A stretch of DNA of 64,000 nucleotides, from positions 1,364,001-1,428,000 of the forward strand of contig NC_014151.1 of NCBI RefSeq assembly GCF_000092865.1, read 5' to 3'. This document shows positions 25,823 to 35,118 of the stretch, piece by piece. Within the stretch, counting starts at the first letter, position 1; the number at the start of each line of letters is the position of its first letter. The notes below the pieces were generated by a model, which saw only the letters and a list, made by a program, of their open reading frames with translations, made no database searches and was not told the DNA's origin. This stretch comes from Cellulomonas flavigena DSM 20109. GTDB lineage: Bacteria > Actinomycetota > Actinomycetes > Actinomycetales > Cellulomonadaceae. The position numbers and the translations under genes were made by a program.

Positions 25823-26737
25823 ATGCGCGCCCAGTTCATCCTCTCCGAGATCGGCATCGGCCTGCGCCGGAACCTGTCGATGACGATCTCCGTCGTCCTC
25901 GTCACGTTCGTCTGCCTGACGTTCCTCGGCGCCGCGGCGCTGCTGCAGGCGCAGATCGACAAGATGAAGGACGACTGGTACGACAAGGTCGAGGTCTCGG
26001 TCTTCCTGTGCCCGTCGAACTCCGCGGCCCCGACGTGCGCGGCCGGCGAGGTCACGCCGGAGCAGCGCGAGGACATCCTGGCGGCGCTCGACGCGCCCGA
26101 GGTCGGCCAGTACGTGCAGGAGATCTACGAGGAGTCGAAGGAGGAGGCCTTCGCGGCCTTCCAGCGTCAGTTCGGTGACCAGTTCTGGGCCTCGGCGGCG
26201 ACGGCGGACGACATGAACTCGTCGCTGCGCATCAAGCTGACCGACCCCGAGCAGTACCAGGTCGTGGCCGACGTGGTCTCCGGCCGCCCGGGCGTCGAGT
26301 CGGTGGAGGACCAGCGCCGGCTGTTCGACAACCTCTTCCTCGTGCTCGACCGCGCGACGTGGGCGGCGGCCGGTCTCGCGGCGATCATGCTGCTCGCGGC
26401 GGTCCTGCTCATCACCACCACGATCCGGCTGTCCGCGCTGAGCCGCCGGCGCGAGACGGGCATCATGCGGCTCGTCGGTGCCTCCACGCTGTTCATCCAG
26501 CTGCCCTTCATGCTCGAGGGCGCGATCGCCGCGACGCTCGGTGCCGCGCTCGCGATCGGAGGGCTGTGGTTGGGTGTGGAGTACCTCGTGACGGACTGGC
26601 TCGGTCAGTCGGTCACCTGGATCCCGTACGTGGGGACGTCCGACGTGCTGGCGATCGCTCCGCTGCTCGTGGTCGTCGCGTTCGTCCTCGCGGCGATCTC
26701 CTCCCTGGTCACGCTGAGCCGATACACGAAGGTCTGA
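25823..26737 (+). CDS. ftsX: Cell-division protein FtsX
   Basis: The 304-residue membrane partner of FtsE has one N-terminal helix (about 18-42), a large extracellular domain (about 45-180) with two Cys residues (FLCPSNSAAPTCA), and three C-terminal helices with the MacB/FtsX core LSRRRETGIMRLVGAS. The extracellular domain contacts the coiled-coil of the secreted hydrolase, whose gene follows directly. The ATG is 12 bases after the ftsE stop. Confidence 0.95.
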   Translation: MRAQFILSEIGIGLRRNLSMTISVVLVTFVCLTFLGAAALLQAQIDKMKDDWYDKVEVSVFLCPSNSAAPTCAAGEVTPEQREDILAALDAPEVGQYVQEIYEESKEEAFAAFQRQFGDQFWASAATADDMNSSLRIKLTDPEQYQVVADVVSGRPGVESVEDQRRLFDNLFLVLDRATWAAAGLAAIMLLAAVLLITTTIRLSALSRRRETGIMRLVGASTLFIQLPFMLEGAIAATLGAALAIGGLWLGVEYLVTDWLGQSVTWIPYVGTSDVLAIAPLLVVVAFVLAAISSLVTLSRYTKV

Positions 26738-26739
26738 CC

Positions 26740-28125
26740 ATGAGCCGAGCCCACCGCACACCGACCACCGCCCGCAGGAGCCCCGTGCGCGCCCTCCTGG
26801 CGGCGCTGTGCGCACTGGCCGTCGCGCTGCCCGCGCTCGTCGCCGGCTCGGCGCCCGCGACGGCCGACGACCTGTCGAACCGGCGCGCGGCCGCCGAGCA
26901 GCGGGCCGCAGCGGCCGAGGAGCGGGCGGCGGACCTCGCCGAGGCGATCGAGGAGCTCAGCGGTGAGCTCGCGGCCGCGCTGACGCGGCTCGCGGAGGTC
27001 GAGGCGCAGCTGCCCGTCGCGCAGGCGGCGCTGGACGCCGCGGTCGCGGCGGCGCAGGCCGCGCAGCGTGAGGCGGAGATCCTCGCCGCGCGGCTGCAGG
27101 CGGCGCGCGACGAGGAGGCCGCGATCACCGAGCAGATCGCCGTGGACGACGCCCGCGAGCAGGAGATCCGCGGTGCCATCGGACAGATGGCGCGCGAGGC
27201 GTACAAGGGCGGCCGGGACGTCTCGGGCATGAGCGTCATGCTCGACGCCGAGAGCTCGCAGGACTTCGTCGAGAAGTACGGGCTGGTGTCCACCGCGCTG
27301 CGCACGCAGACGCAGGTGCTCGACGAGCTCACGGCCCTCGCGGCGAAGAACCGCAACGCGCAGGCGCGGCAGACGGCCGTGCGCGCCAAGGTCGACGAGC
27401 TGAAGGTGGCGGCGGACGCCAAGCTCGCGGAGGCGCGTGAGGCACAACGACAGGCCGAGGCGGCGAAGGCCGAGGTCGAGCGGCTCGTCGCGGAGCAGCA
27501 GCAGCGCACGGCGGACATCGAGTCACGCAAGGCCGAGGCGCAGGCGCAGGTCGCCGCGAACGACGCCGAGCGCGCGGCGGTCGCCGGGGAGCTCGCGGCG
27601 ATCATCGAGGCGCAGCGCGTCCAGCGCGAGAAGGAGGAGGCCGCACGGCGGGCCGCGGGGCAGACCGGCGGTGGGGGCGGGGGTGGCAGTGCGCAGCCGG
27701 GCGGTGCGCGGCCCGGGGCGCTGTTCGCGAACCCCACGGCGCACAACCCGATCGTCGTGACGTCCGAGTACGGCAACCGCCTGCACCCCGTCCTGGGGTA
27801 CTGGCGCCTGCACGCGGGCATCGACCTGCGCGACCGCTGCGGTGAGCCGGTCTACGCGGGCCGGGACGGCACCGTGCAGTGGGCGCGCCACCGCTCGGGG
27901 TACGGCGGCCAGGTGATGATCGACCACGGCTGGGTCAACGGCTCGTCGCTCATGTCGAGCTACAACCACATGTCGTCCTTCGCGGTCGGTGGCGGGGCGA
28001 ACGTCCGTGCCGGTCAGCTCCTCGGGTACGCGGGCAACACGGGCACGTCGGCGGCGTGCCACCTGCACTTCGAGGTGTACGTCAACGGAGCGACGGTGAA
28101 CCCGCGGTCCTACCTGGGGCTGTGA
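26740..28125 (+). CDS. Secreted M23 peptidoglycan endopeptidase with coiled-coil (FtsX-dependent)
   Basis: The 461-residue protein has a signal peptide (cut near GSAPATA-DD, about residue 43), a long alanine/glutamate-rich coiled coil (about 45-305), a Gly-rich linker and a C-terminal M23 (LytM) domain. The zinc motifs are HAGIDLR and HLHFEVYV, with GNRLHPVLGYWR before them. This is the layout of EnvC/PcsB/RipC-like hydrolases activated by FtsEX. Its ATG begins 2 bases after the ftsX stop, so the three genes form one functional unit for daughter-cell separation. Confidence 0.93.
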   Translation: MSRAHRTPTTARRSPVRALLAALCALAVALPALVAGSAPATADDLSNRRAAAEQRAAAAEERAADLAEAIEELSGELAAALTRLAEVEAQLPVAQAALDAAVAAAQAAQREAEILAARLQAARDEEAAITEQIAVDDAREQEIRGAIGQMAREAYKGGRDVSGMSVMLDAESSQDFVEKYGLVSTALRTQTQVLDELTALAAKNRNAQARQTAVRAKVDELKVAADAKLAEAREAQRQAEAAKAEVERLVAEQQQRTADIESRKAEAQAQVAANDAERAAVAGELAAIIEAQRVQREKEEAARRAAGQTGGGGGGGSAQPGGARPGALFANPTAHNPIVVTSEYGNRLHPVLGYWRLHAGIDLRDRCGEPVYAGRDGTVQWARHRSGYGGQVMIDHGWVNGSSLMSSYNHMSSFAVGGGANVRAGQLLGYAGNTGTSAACHLHFEVYVNGATVNPRSYLGL

Positions 28126-28270
28126 CGCGAGCCTGGCAATGACCTGGGGGTCCGGCGCGCCGCGCCGGTAGGCTCGTGCCCGGCCGACGCCCGTCGTGCC
28201 GTGCCCCGCAGGGGTGACCACCTCGGCCGCGTGACGCGCGCCGACCAGCAGCAGAACGGAGGGCCGTGTC

Positions 28271-28747
28271 GTGGCGAAGGCGAAGGCCGACGGCCGCACG
28301 ATGGTCGCCGCCAACCGCAAGGCCCGGCACGACTACCTCATCCAGGACGTGCTCGAGGCCGGGCTCGTCCTGACGGGCACCGAGGTCAAGGCGCTGCGCG
28401 CCGGGCGTGCGTCGCTCGTCGACGGCTGGGCCGAGATCGACGGCGGCGAGGCGTGGCTGCACGGCGTGCACATCCCCGAGTACTCCCAGGGCACGTGGAC
28501 CAACCACGCACCGCGTCGCAAGCGCAAGCTGCTGCTGCACCGCGAGGAGATCGAGCGCCTCGACGCGAAGACGCGCGAGAAGGGGCACACCATCGTGCCG
28601 CTCGCGCTGTACTTCCTCGGCGGGCGCGCCAAGGTCGAGATCGCGCTGGCGGTCGGCAAGAAGGACTGGGACAAGCGGCAGGCCCTGCGCGAGCGGCAGG
28701 ACAACCTCGAGGCCCAGCGCGCGATCCGCGAGCGCCGCGACCGGTGA
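28271..28747 (+). CDS. smpB: SsrA-binding protein SmpB
   Basis: The 158-residue protein binds the tRNA-like end of tmRNA and brings it to stalled ribosomes. The beta-barrel core shows [28 protein letters not shown] and [12 protein letters not shown], and the basic C-terminal tail [14 protein letters not shown] is complete. GTG start. Its RNA partner ssrA is not adjacent but 22 kb downstream at 50.7 kb. A short hairpin (28152-28168) and a TAGGCT -10-like box precede the gene. Confidence 0.96.
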   Translation: MAKAKADGRTMVAANRKARHDYLIQDVLEAGLVLTGTEVKALRAGRASLVDGWAEIDGGEAWLHGVHIPEYSQGTWTNHAPRRKRKLLLHREEIERLDAKTREKGHTIVPLALYFLGGRAKVEIALAVGKKDWDKRQALRERQDNLEAQRAIRERRDR

Positions 28748-30702
28748 GCACCGCGCCGCACGTCGTGCCGCCTCGCCCGTCCGATACCGATCCCGCGGTG
28801 CTGAGCGCCGTGCGCCGGCTGGGCGTCACGGCGCTCGTCGTGCTGCTGGCCCTCGGCGTGCTGCTGCTCGCACCGCGCGAGGCGCTCGGCGCGCCGCCCG
28901 CGGCCTTCGCCGCGGGCACCCCCGGCGACCTCGTCAGCGGGCGGGAGATCACCCGGTACGAGGTCACGGCGGACGTCGCCGTCGACGGCACCGTCGCCCT
29001 GCGCCTCGAGCTCGACTTCGACTTCGGCGACGACCCGGGTCACGGACCCTACCTCTCGTTCCCCACGCGCGTGTCGTACGACGACGACCGGGACCGGTTC
29101 TTCGAGTACCGCGACGTCACCGCGTCCAGCCCGACGGGCGCTCCCGCGCAGGTGAACCGTGAGGACCAGTCGTCGGCCGTCGTGCTCCGGATCGGGGACC
29201 CGGACGTCGGCGACGTCGCGGGCGTGCAGACGTACGTGGTCGAGATGACGGTCGACGGGTGGCTCAACCCCGCGAACGAGCAGCACTCCGGTGACGAGCT
29301 GTACTGGAACGTCATCGGGCCGGGCTGGGAGATCCCGCTGTCCGACGTCTCGGTGACGGTGACCGGGCCTGCGGACGTCGAGGGCGCCGTGTGCTTCGTC
29401 GGGCCGTACGGTTCCACCACGCCCTGCGACGACGCGACGACACGGGACACCGGCGCCACGTTCACGCAGGACGTCGTCGTGGTCGGCGACCAGCTCACCA
29501 CCGTCACCGGGTGGCCCGGCGGCACGTTCCCCGGCGTCGAGCCGATCCTGCGGGACAAGCCCGACCCGACCCTGCCGCTGCGGCCGGTGAGTGCCGGCGG
29601 TGCGGGCGCCGCGGGCGTCGCGCTGGTCGGCGGTGCGCTCGCGGTCGCGCGCGTGCGCCGCACCGGTCGTGACCGCGCCTACCTCGGCCTGACGCCGGGG
29701 CTGCGCCCCGCCTCCGGCCAGGAGACGTCCGTCGGGGCCCGCGACAAGCGGGCGCCGGTGACGGTGCAGTTCCAGCCGCCGGAGGGCACGCGCCCGGGGG
29801 AGATCGGCACCCTCGTCGACGAGAAGGCCGACGCCGTCGACGTCACGGCCACCATCATCGACCTCGCCGTGCGCGGCTGGCTGCGCATCGAGGAGGTGCC
29901 GCGCTCGAAGCCGGGCAGGAAGCCGAAGGACTGGACGCTCGTGCGCACGCGCCAGAGCACCGAGGGTCTGCTGCCGTTCGAGGCGACGCTGCTGGCCGAC
30001 CTGTTCGCCACGGGCAGCCAGGTCCGGCTGTCGGCGCTGAGGACCACCTTCTCGTCGTCCCTCGCCAAGGTGCAGGGCATGATGTACGACCACGTCACGG
30101 ACGTCGGGTGGTTCCGTGCGAACCCGCGCACGGTGCGGGCGTCGTGGATCGCCGTGGGCATCCTGCTGCTCGTCGCGGGTCTCGGCGGCTTCGTCGCCGG
30201 CTGGGCGGTCGGCTCGGTGCCCGGGCTCTCGTTGGTCGGCGTCGCGCTCGGACTGGTCGGGGTGCTCGTGCTCGCGCTCAGCGGCGCCGCCCCCGCGCGC
30301 ACGGCGGACGGCACCGCGGTCCTCGCGCACGCGCTCGGGTTCCGGCGGTACCTGCAGGTCGCGGAGGGGGACCAGATCCGCTTCGAGGAGGGGCAGGACG
30401 TCTTCAGCCGCTACCTGCCGTACGCCATGGTCTTCGGCCTCGCCGACCGGTGGGCGCGCGTGTTCGCCGAGCTCGCCGCGCGCGGGTACGTGATCGACCA
30501 GCCGTCCTGGTACGTCGGGGCGTACCCCGCGTCGTACGGCTTCTGGGCCACGGGGTTCGCCGGGGCGATCGACCGGTTCGAGTCGATCGCGACCGCCGCG
30601 ATCACCGCACCGACGCCCGGGTCGTCGGGCGACTCCGGCTTCAGCGGGGGTGGCGGGTTCTCGGGCGGGGGCGTCGGCGGCGGTGGGGGCGGCGGCTGGT
30701 GA
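28744..30702 (+). CDS. DUF2207-family membrane protein
   Basis: The 652-residue protein has an N-terminal signal or anchor ([13 protein letters not shown]), a beta-rich extracellular DUF2207 domain (about 55-275), a membrane helix (about 285-305), a cytoplasmic part, two further helices (about 460-520) and a glycine-rich tail with repeated FSGGG, a hallmark of the family. The function is unknown. GTGA overlaps smpB by 4 bases. The Gly-rich end resembles that of TPM-domain partners. Confidence 0.85.
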   Translation: MSTAPHVVPPRPSDTDPAVLSAVRRLGVTALVVLLALGVLLLAPREALGAPPAAFAAGTPGDLVSGREITRYEVTADVAVDGTVALRLELDFDFGDDPGHGPYLSFPTRVSYDDDRDRFFEYRDVTASSPTGAPAQVNREDQSSAVVLRIGDPDVGDVAGVQTYVVEMTVDGWLNPANEQHSGDELYWNVIGPGWEIPLSDVSVTVTGPADVEGAVCFVGPYGSTTPCDDATTRDTGATFTQDVVVVGDQLTTVTGWPGGTFPGVEPILRDKPDPTLPLRPVSAGGAGAAGVALVGGALAVARVRRTGRDRAYLGLTPGLRPASGQETSVGARDKRAPVTVQFQPPEGTRPGEIGTLVDEKADAVDVTATIIDLAVRGWLRIEEVPRSKPGRKPKDWTLVRTRQSTEGLLPFEATLLADLFATGSQVRLSALRTTFSSSLAKVQGMMYDHVTDVGWFRANPRTVRASWIAVGILLLVAGLGGFVAGWAVGSVPGLSLVGVALGLVGVLVLALSGAAPARTADGTAVLAHALGFRRYLQVAEGDQIRFEEGQDVFSRYLPYAMVFGLADRWARVFAELAARGYVIDQPSWYVGAYPASYGFWATGFAGAIDRFESIATAAITAPTPGSSGDSGFSGGGGFSGGGVGGGGGGGW

Positions 30703-30790
30703 CCACCGCCTGACGCACGTTCGGCGCGCGCTCCGGCTCCGCAGCGGGTAGACCTCTCGCGGGGGATCCGCGAGCGACAGGGACGGTGGC

Positions 30791-32464
30791 GTGGCGACGA
30801 CGACGCAGGGCACGACGGGGAGCGCGACCCGGAGGACGGCGCCGACCACGACCGGGGGCCGGGCGGGCGCGACCCTCGAGGAAGCGGTCGAGCGGGTGCT
30901 CGGCGAGGGCACCGAGCTGCGCCAGGCGCAGCGGGACGCGCTGCGCGGGCTGACCGCCCACGACACCCTGCTCGTCGCCCGCACCGGTGCCGGCAAGACG
31001 GCGGTGTACGCGATCGCGACCCTGCTGGCGGCACGGCTCACGGTGGTCGTGTCGCCGCTCATCGCGCTGCAGCGCGACCAGGAGCGTGCGCTGGCCGAGG
31101 CCGGTCTGCGGGTCGCGTCGGTGAGCTCGGCCCGCACCGCGGCACAGCAGCGCGAGGCCCTGGAGGCCGCGGCGTCCGGTGGGCTCGACGTGCTGCTCCT
31201 GGGCCCCGAGCAGCTCCAGCGGGACGTGGTGCGCGCCGCCCTGGGCGACGCCGACGTGGGCCTCGTCGTCGTCGACGAGGCGCACTGCGTGGCCGAGTGG
31301 GGTCACGACTTCCGCCCCGACTACCTGCTCGTCGGCGGCGTCGTGCAGCAGCTCGGCGCACCGCGCGTGCTCGCGCTCACGGCGACCGCGTCGACGCACG
31401 TCCGTGACGAGATCGTCGGACGCCTGGGCATGCGCGACGCGCGGGTCCTCGTGCACGACGCCGACCGCCCCAACATCTGGCTCGGCGCGCGGTACGTCGC
31501 GACGCAGGACGAGCGGGACGCCGTCGTGCGGGACCTCGTGGCCGAGGAGCCCGGCGCCGTCGTGGTCTACGCCCGCACCCGCGCGCACTGCGAGCAGCTC
31601 GCCGCACTCATCGCCGAGGTGCGGCCCGCGAGCGTCTACCACGCCGGGCTGCCGGCCGCGGAGCGTGCCCGGGTGCAGGACCGGTTCCTCGGGGGTGAGG
31701 ACCAGCTGGTGGTGGCGACGTCCGCGTTCGGCATGGGCGTCGACCGGCCGGACGTGCGCCTCGTCGTCCACGCCGGGGCGCCCGCGACGCTCGACCAGTA
31801 CTACCAGGAGGTCGGACGGGCGGGGCGCGACGAGGAGCCGGCGCGTGGTGTCGTCGTCGTGCGCGCCGAGGACCACGCGCTGTCGCGCTACCAGCGGGCG
31901 AGCGGGGGGCCGCGTCCGGCGACCCTGCGCCGCGTGCTCGCCGCGCTCGCGGAGGAACCGGGGGACGTGGCCGCGCTGGTGTCGCGCACGGGCCTGGGCC
32001 GGCGGACGGTCGCGCGGGCCGTCGGGACGCTGCAGCACGTCGCGGCGGTGCGCGACGACGGCGGTCGTCTGCGGCTTGTCGAGGGGGTCGTGGTGCGTCG
32101 CGTCCTCGCCGACGTGCAGGAGGCCGGTGAGCGCCGGGCGCGGCTCGAGACGTCACGCGTCGAGCTGGTCCGCACGTACACCGACACCACCGACTGCCGA
32201 CGGCGGCTGCTGCTCGAGCTGCTGGGCGAGGAGCGGCGCGACACGTGCGAGCGGTGCGACAGCTGCGAGGCGGGGACGTCGCTCACCGTGTCGCGGCAGC
32301 GGCTGCGGTCCGGCCAGCAGGTGGAGCATCGGGAGTTCGGGCCGGGCACCGTGAGCGTCGTCGAGGCCGAGCGCGTCACGGTGCTCTTCGAGGACCGCGG
32401 CTACGTCACGCTCGACACGCAGATCGCGCTGGACTCCGAGCTGCTCACGCTCGCGGCCTCCTGA
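30791..32464 (+). CDS. RecQ-family ATP-dependent DNA helicase
   Basis: The 557-residue helicase has the SF2 motifs: Walker A ARTGAGKTAVY, DEAHCVAEWGHDFRPDY (the RecQ-specific extension of motif II), SAT-like ALTATAS, and motif VI QEVGRAGRDEEPA. The zinc-binding module RDTCERCDSC follows, and the C-terminus is short with no HRDC domain. It would unwind recombination intermediates. GTG start; the first 30 residues are Thr-rich and poorly conserved, so a later start is possible. Confidence 0.92.
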   Translation: MATTTQGTTGSATRRTAPTTTGGRAGATLEEAVERVLGEGTELRQAQRDALRGLTAHDTLLVARTGAGKTAVYAIATLLAARLTVVVSPLIALQRDQERALAEAGLRVASVSSARTAAQQREALEAAASGGLDVLLLGPEQLQRDVVRAALGDADVGLVVVDEAHCVAEWGHDFRPDYLLVGGVVQQLGAPRVLALTATASTHVRDEIVGRLGMRDARVLVHDADRPNIWLGARYVATQDERDAVVRDLVAEEPGAVVVYARTRAHCEQLAALIAEVRPASVYHAGLPAAERARVQDRFLGGEDQLVVATSAFGMGVDRPDVRLVVHAGAPATLDQYYQEVGRAGRDEEPARGVVVVRAEDHALSRYQRASGGPRPATLRRVLAALAEEPGDVAALVSRTGLGRRTVARAVGTLQHVAAVRDDGGRLRLVEGVVVRRVLADVQEAGERRARLETSRVELVRTYTDTTDCRRRLLLELLGEERRDTCERCDSCEAGTSLTVSRQRLRSGQQVEHREFGPGTVSVVEAERVTVLFEDRGYVTLDTQIALDSELLTLAAS

Positions 32465-32544
32465 CCGGCACGGACGTCTCAGCGGTTGCCGAGGCACGCT
32501 GCGGCACGCACCGTGGAGGACCACGACGCACAGGAGGTGGGTGG

Positions 32545-32781
32545 ATGAGCACGCCGACGAGTCCCGACCCGGACCCGTCCACCACACCCGGGCTCGAGCC
32601 CGGGGGTGGGGTCGCGCCCGGGGACACGCCACCGGGGGAGTCGTCGACGTCCGGTGCGTCGGACCGCCAGCCGGCGACGGGATCGCGGGGGGCGAACTGG
32701 GCGGCCTACCTGGTCATCGGCGGGGTCGTGGTCGTCGCCGCGCTGTTCTTCGTCGGGTACGCGATCGGGCTCGCGGACTAG
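32545..32781 (+). CDS. Small single-pass membrane protein with Pro/Ser/Thr-rich N-terminus
   Basis: The 78-residue protein has a disordered Pro/Gly/Ser/Thr-rich first half and one C-terminal membrane helix (AAYLVIGGVVVVAALFFVGYAIG). AGGAGGTGG lies 5 bases before the ATG, among the best ribosome-binding sites in the window, which supports real translation. The function is unknown. Confidence 0.7.
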   Translation: MSTPTSPDPDPSTTPGLEPGGGVAPGDTPPGESSTSGASDRQPATGSRGANWAAYLVIGGVVVVAALFFVGYAIGLAD

Positions 32782-32850
32782 GAGGTCGCGCGCGCGGCCC
32801 GGACCTCGGACCCATCGTCACCGGGGTCGGGCGGGTCTAGGCTGCGCCGC

Positions 32851-33627
32851 GTGACGACGACGTCGGCCCCGGCACCCCGCGTGCGACGTCGACGGCCCCC
32901 GCCCGGGTGGGTGCCGCGGCAGCACGGCGCGTGGGCGATGCTCGTGGTCCCGCCCGTGGTCGGCGGGATCGTCGGCGGCTGGTCGTGGCGGCACGTCCTG
33001 CTGCTGGTCGCGTGGCTCGTGGGGTACCTCGCGTACCACGCGGCGGGGCTCTGGCTGCGGTCGGGACGCAAGCCGCGGTACCGGCGTCCGGTGCTCGTGT
33101 ACGGCGGCGTCGGTCTCGCGCTGCTGGCCGTGCTGCTCGTGGTGGCGCCGCGGCTCCTCGTGTGGGCCCCGGTCTTCGCGCCGCTCCTCGTCGCGAGCCT
33201 CGTCGCGTCGCTGCGGCGCGCGGACCGCTCGTGGTTCAACGACACCGTCACCGTGACGGCGGCGGCGCTGCTGACGCCGGTCGCCGCGGTGCTCGGCACA
33301 GGTACGCCACGGGCGGTCGACGTCTGGGCGGCCACCGGTGTGCTGCTCGCCTACTTCCTCGGCACCGTGCCCTACGTGAAGTCCCTGATCCGCGAGCGGG
33401 ACGACCCCCGCGTGCGGCAGGTGTCCGTGGCGTACCACGTGCTGGTCGCCGCGGTGCTGGCGGCCGTGCACCCCGTGCTCGGGGCGGTCGGCGTGCTGCT
33501 GGCCGTGCGCGCCGCCGTCGTGCCGTGGCGGTGGCCGCGGGCGCGACCCGCGGTGATCGGCGCGGGGGAGGTCGTGGCGACGGTCCTGGTGACGGCGGCG
33601 CTGCTCGCGGTCGTCCCCCTGGCCTGA
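32851..33627 (+). CDS. YwiC-like family integral membrane protein
   Basis: The 258-residue protein has about eight hydrophobic helices and begins with the YwiC family signature WVPRQHGAWAMLVVPPVVGG, including the conserved QHGAW. The middle contains AYFLGTVPYVKSLIRER, also typical. The family function is unestablished. A TAGGCT box 7 bases before the GTG start suggests a very short or absent leader. Confidence 0.85.
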   Translation: MTTTSAPAPRVRRRRPPPGWVPRQHGAWAMLVVPPVVGGIVGGWSWRHVLLLVAWLVGYLAYHAAGLWLRSGRKPRYRRPVLVYGGVGLALLAVLLVVAPRLLVWAPVFAPLLVASLVASLRRADRSWFNDTVTVTAAALLTPVAAVLGTGTPRAVDVWAATGVLLAYFLGTVPYVKSLIRERDDPRVRQVSVAYHVLVAAVLAAVHPVLGAVGVLLAVRAAVVPWRWPRARPAVIGAGEVVATVLVTAALLAVVPLA

Positions 33628-33665
33628 GCGGGGCGTACGGGGCGGGCGGGCCGCGGACGAGTCGC

Positions 33666-34727
33666 TCAGCCGCCGAGGACGTCCGCGAGGTCGTAGCCGA
33701 CAGGCTCGTCGAGTTGCTCGTAGGTGCACGTGCGCGGGTCGCGGTCGGTGCGCCAGCGGCGGAACTGCGCCGTGTGCCGGAACCGGTCGCCCTCCATGTG
33801 GTCGTACGCGACCTCGACGACGAGCTCGGGGCGCAGCGGCACGAACGACAGGTCCTTGGTGGCGTTCCACCGGCTCACCGCGCCGGGCAGGCGGTTGTCG
33901 GCGTGCGCCTGCTGGTCGGCCCACGCGCCCCACGGGTGGTCGGCCAGGTCGACGTCCCGGTAGGGCGCGAGGTCGTCGAGCAGCGTGCGGCGCCGTGCCA
34001 TGGGGAACGACGCGCTGACCCCGACGTGCTGCAGGCGGCCCTCGTCGTTCCACAGGCCGAGCAGCAGCGACCCGACGACGTCGCCGGTCTTGTGCCAGCG
34101 GAACCCGGCGACCACGCAGTCGGCAGTGCGCTCGTGCTTGATCTTGAACATCGCGCGCTTGTCCGGCTGGTACGGCGCGTCCAGGGGCTTGGCGACGACG
34201 CCGTCGAGGCCGGCGCCCTCGAACTGCGTGAACCAGCGCTGTGCCTCGGCCATGTCGCCGGTCGCGCGCGTGACGTGGACCGGGGGACGGGCGCCGGCGA
34301 GGGCCTCGACGAGCCGGGCGCGGCGCTCGGAGAACGGGCGGCCCGTGAGGTCGTCGTCGCCCAGCGCCAGGAGGTCGAATGCGACGAACGACGCCGGGGT
34401 CTGCCCGGCCAGCAGCTTCACGCGGCTGGCCGCGGGGTGGATGCGCTGCTGGAGCGCGTCGAAGTCGAGGCGGTCGCCCGTGACGACGACGATCTCCCCG
34501 TCGAGCACGCAGCGCTCCGGCAGGTTCTCCTTGAGCGCCTCGACGAGCTCGGGGAAGTACCGCGTCATCGGCTTGCCGTTGCGGCTGCCCAGCTCCACGT
34601 CGTCCTCGTCGCGGAAGACGATCGTGCGGAAGCCGTCCCACTTCGGCTCGACGTGGCCGGTGTCGGGGATCTCCTTGACCGACTTCGCCAGCATCGGCGC
34701 GACGGGCGGCATCACGGGCAGGTCCAT
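33666..34727 (-). CDS. ATP-dependent DNA ligase (LigC-like, stand-alone)
   Basis: The 353-residue ligase has the nucleotidyltransferase domain (about 1-205) with catalytic Lys29 in EPKWDGFR, motif III-type VAFDLLALGDDDL and motif IV DGVVAKPLD, motif V FKIKHERTADCVV, then an OB-fold domain. It lacks polymerase or nuclease domains, so it resembles the LigC-type repair ligases of Actinobacteria. I chose the ATG at 34727 (MDLPVMPPVAPML); the frame extends 18 codons upstream without similarity. It probably acts in base-excision or end-joining repair. Confidence 0.9.
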   Translation of the reverse strand: MDLPVMPPVAPMLAKSVKEIPDTGHVEPKWDGFRTIVFRDEDDVELGSRNGKPMTRYFPELVEALKENLPERCVLDGEIVVVTGDRLDFDALQQRIHPAASRVKLLAGQTPASFVAFDLLALGDDDLTGRPFSERRARLVEALAGARPPVHVTRATGDMAEAQRWFTQFEGAGLDGVVAKPLDAPYQPDKRAMFKIKHERTADCVVAGFRWHKTGDVVGSLLLGLWNDEGRLQHVGVSASFPMARRRTLLDDLAPYRDVDLADHPWGAWADQQAHADNRLPGAVSRWNATKDLSFVPLRPELVVEVAYDHMEGDRFRHTAQFRRWRTDRDPRTCTYEQLDEPVGYDLADVLGG

Positions 34728-35118
34728 GAGGCCATCGTCGGGTACGGCACCGACGGGCGCACGAGATGACCGGAGCCGCACCTGGCAGGCCGTGGGCCGG
34801 CCGACGCAGCCCCGGCTCCCGGCGCTCGTGATCGGCTGTCTCTCTGTCTCTCTGTGTCACGTGTCCGAATCACCACCTTCGTGATGGTCTAGACGCTAGG
34901 CTCCCCGACGAGAGGTATGCCTCGTACGTGCAGCGAGGCGACGGCGGTTCCGCCGTTCGCCGAGGTGTGTGGCGGCGCGCACCGGGCTGCCCTGCAGCGC
35001 GACCCGTCGGCGGGTGTGCTGCGGCTTCCTCGTGTCGTCCCACGGGCGGGTGTCCCTCGGTCGAGCAGGGGCGACGGGTCGGCACCGGGATGACCGGGGC
35101 GGCCCCAAGGGGGATGGT
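34728..35118. other. Divergent intergenic region with CT-rich tract
   Basis: This 391-bp gap separates the ligase gene from the large secreted ALF-repeat gene and must hold both promoters. It contains a CTCT/CTGT microsatellite-like tract (34836-34860) and a TAGGCT -10-like box at 34897-34902. No gene is credible in it. Confidence 0.4.

Noticed and set aside
28152..28168. GC hairpin before smpB as a terminator
   Set aside because: The central spacer is one base and it overlaps a likely -10 region; it is too uncertain to list separately.
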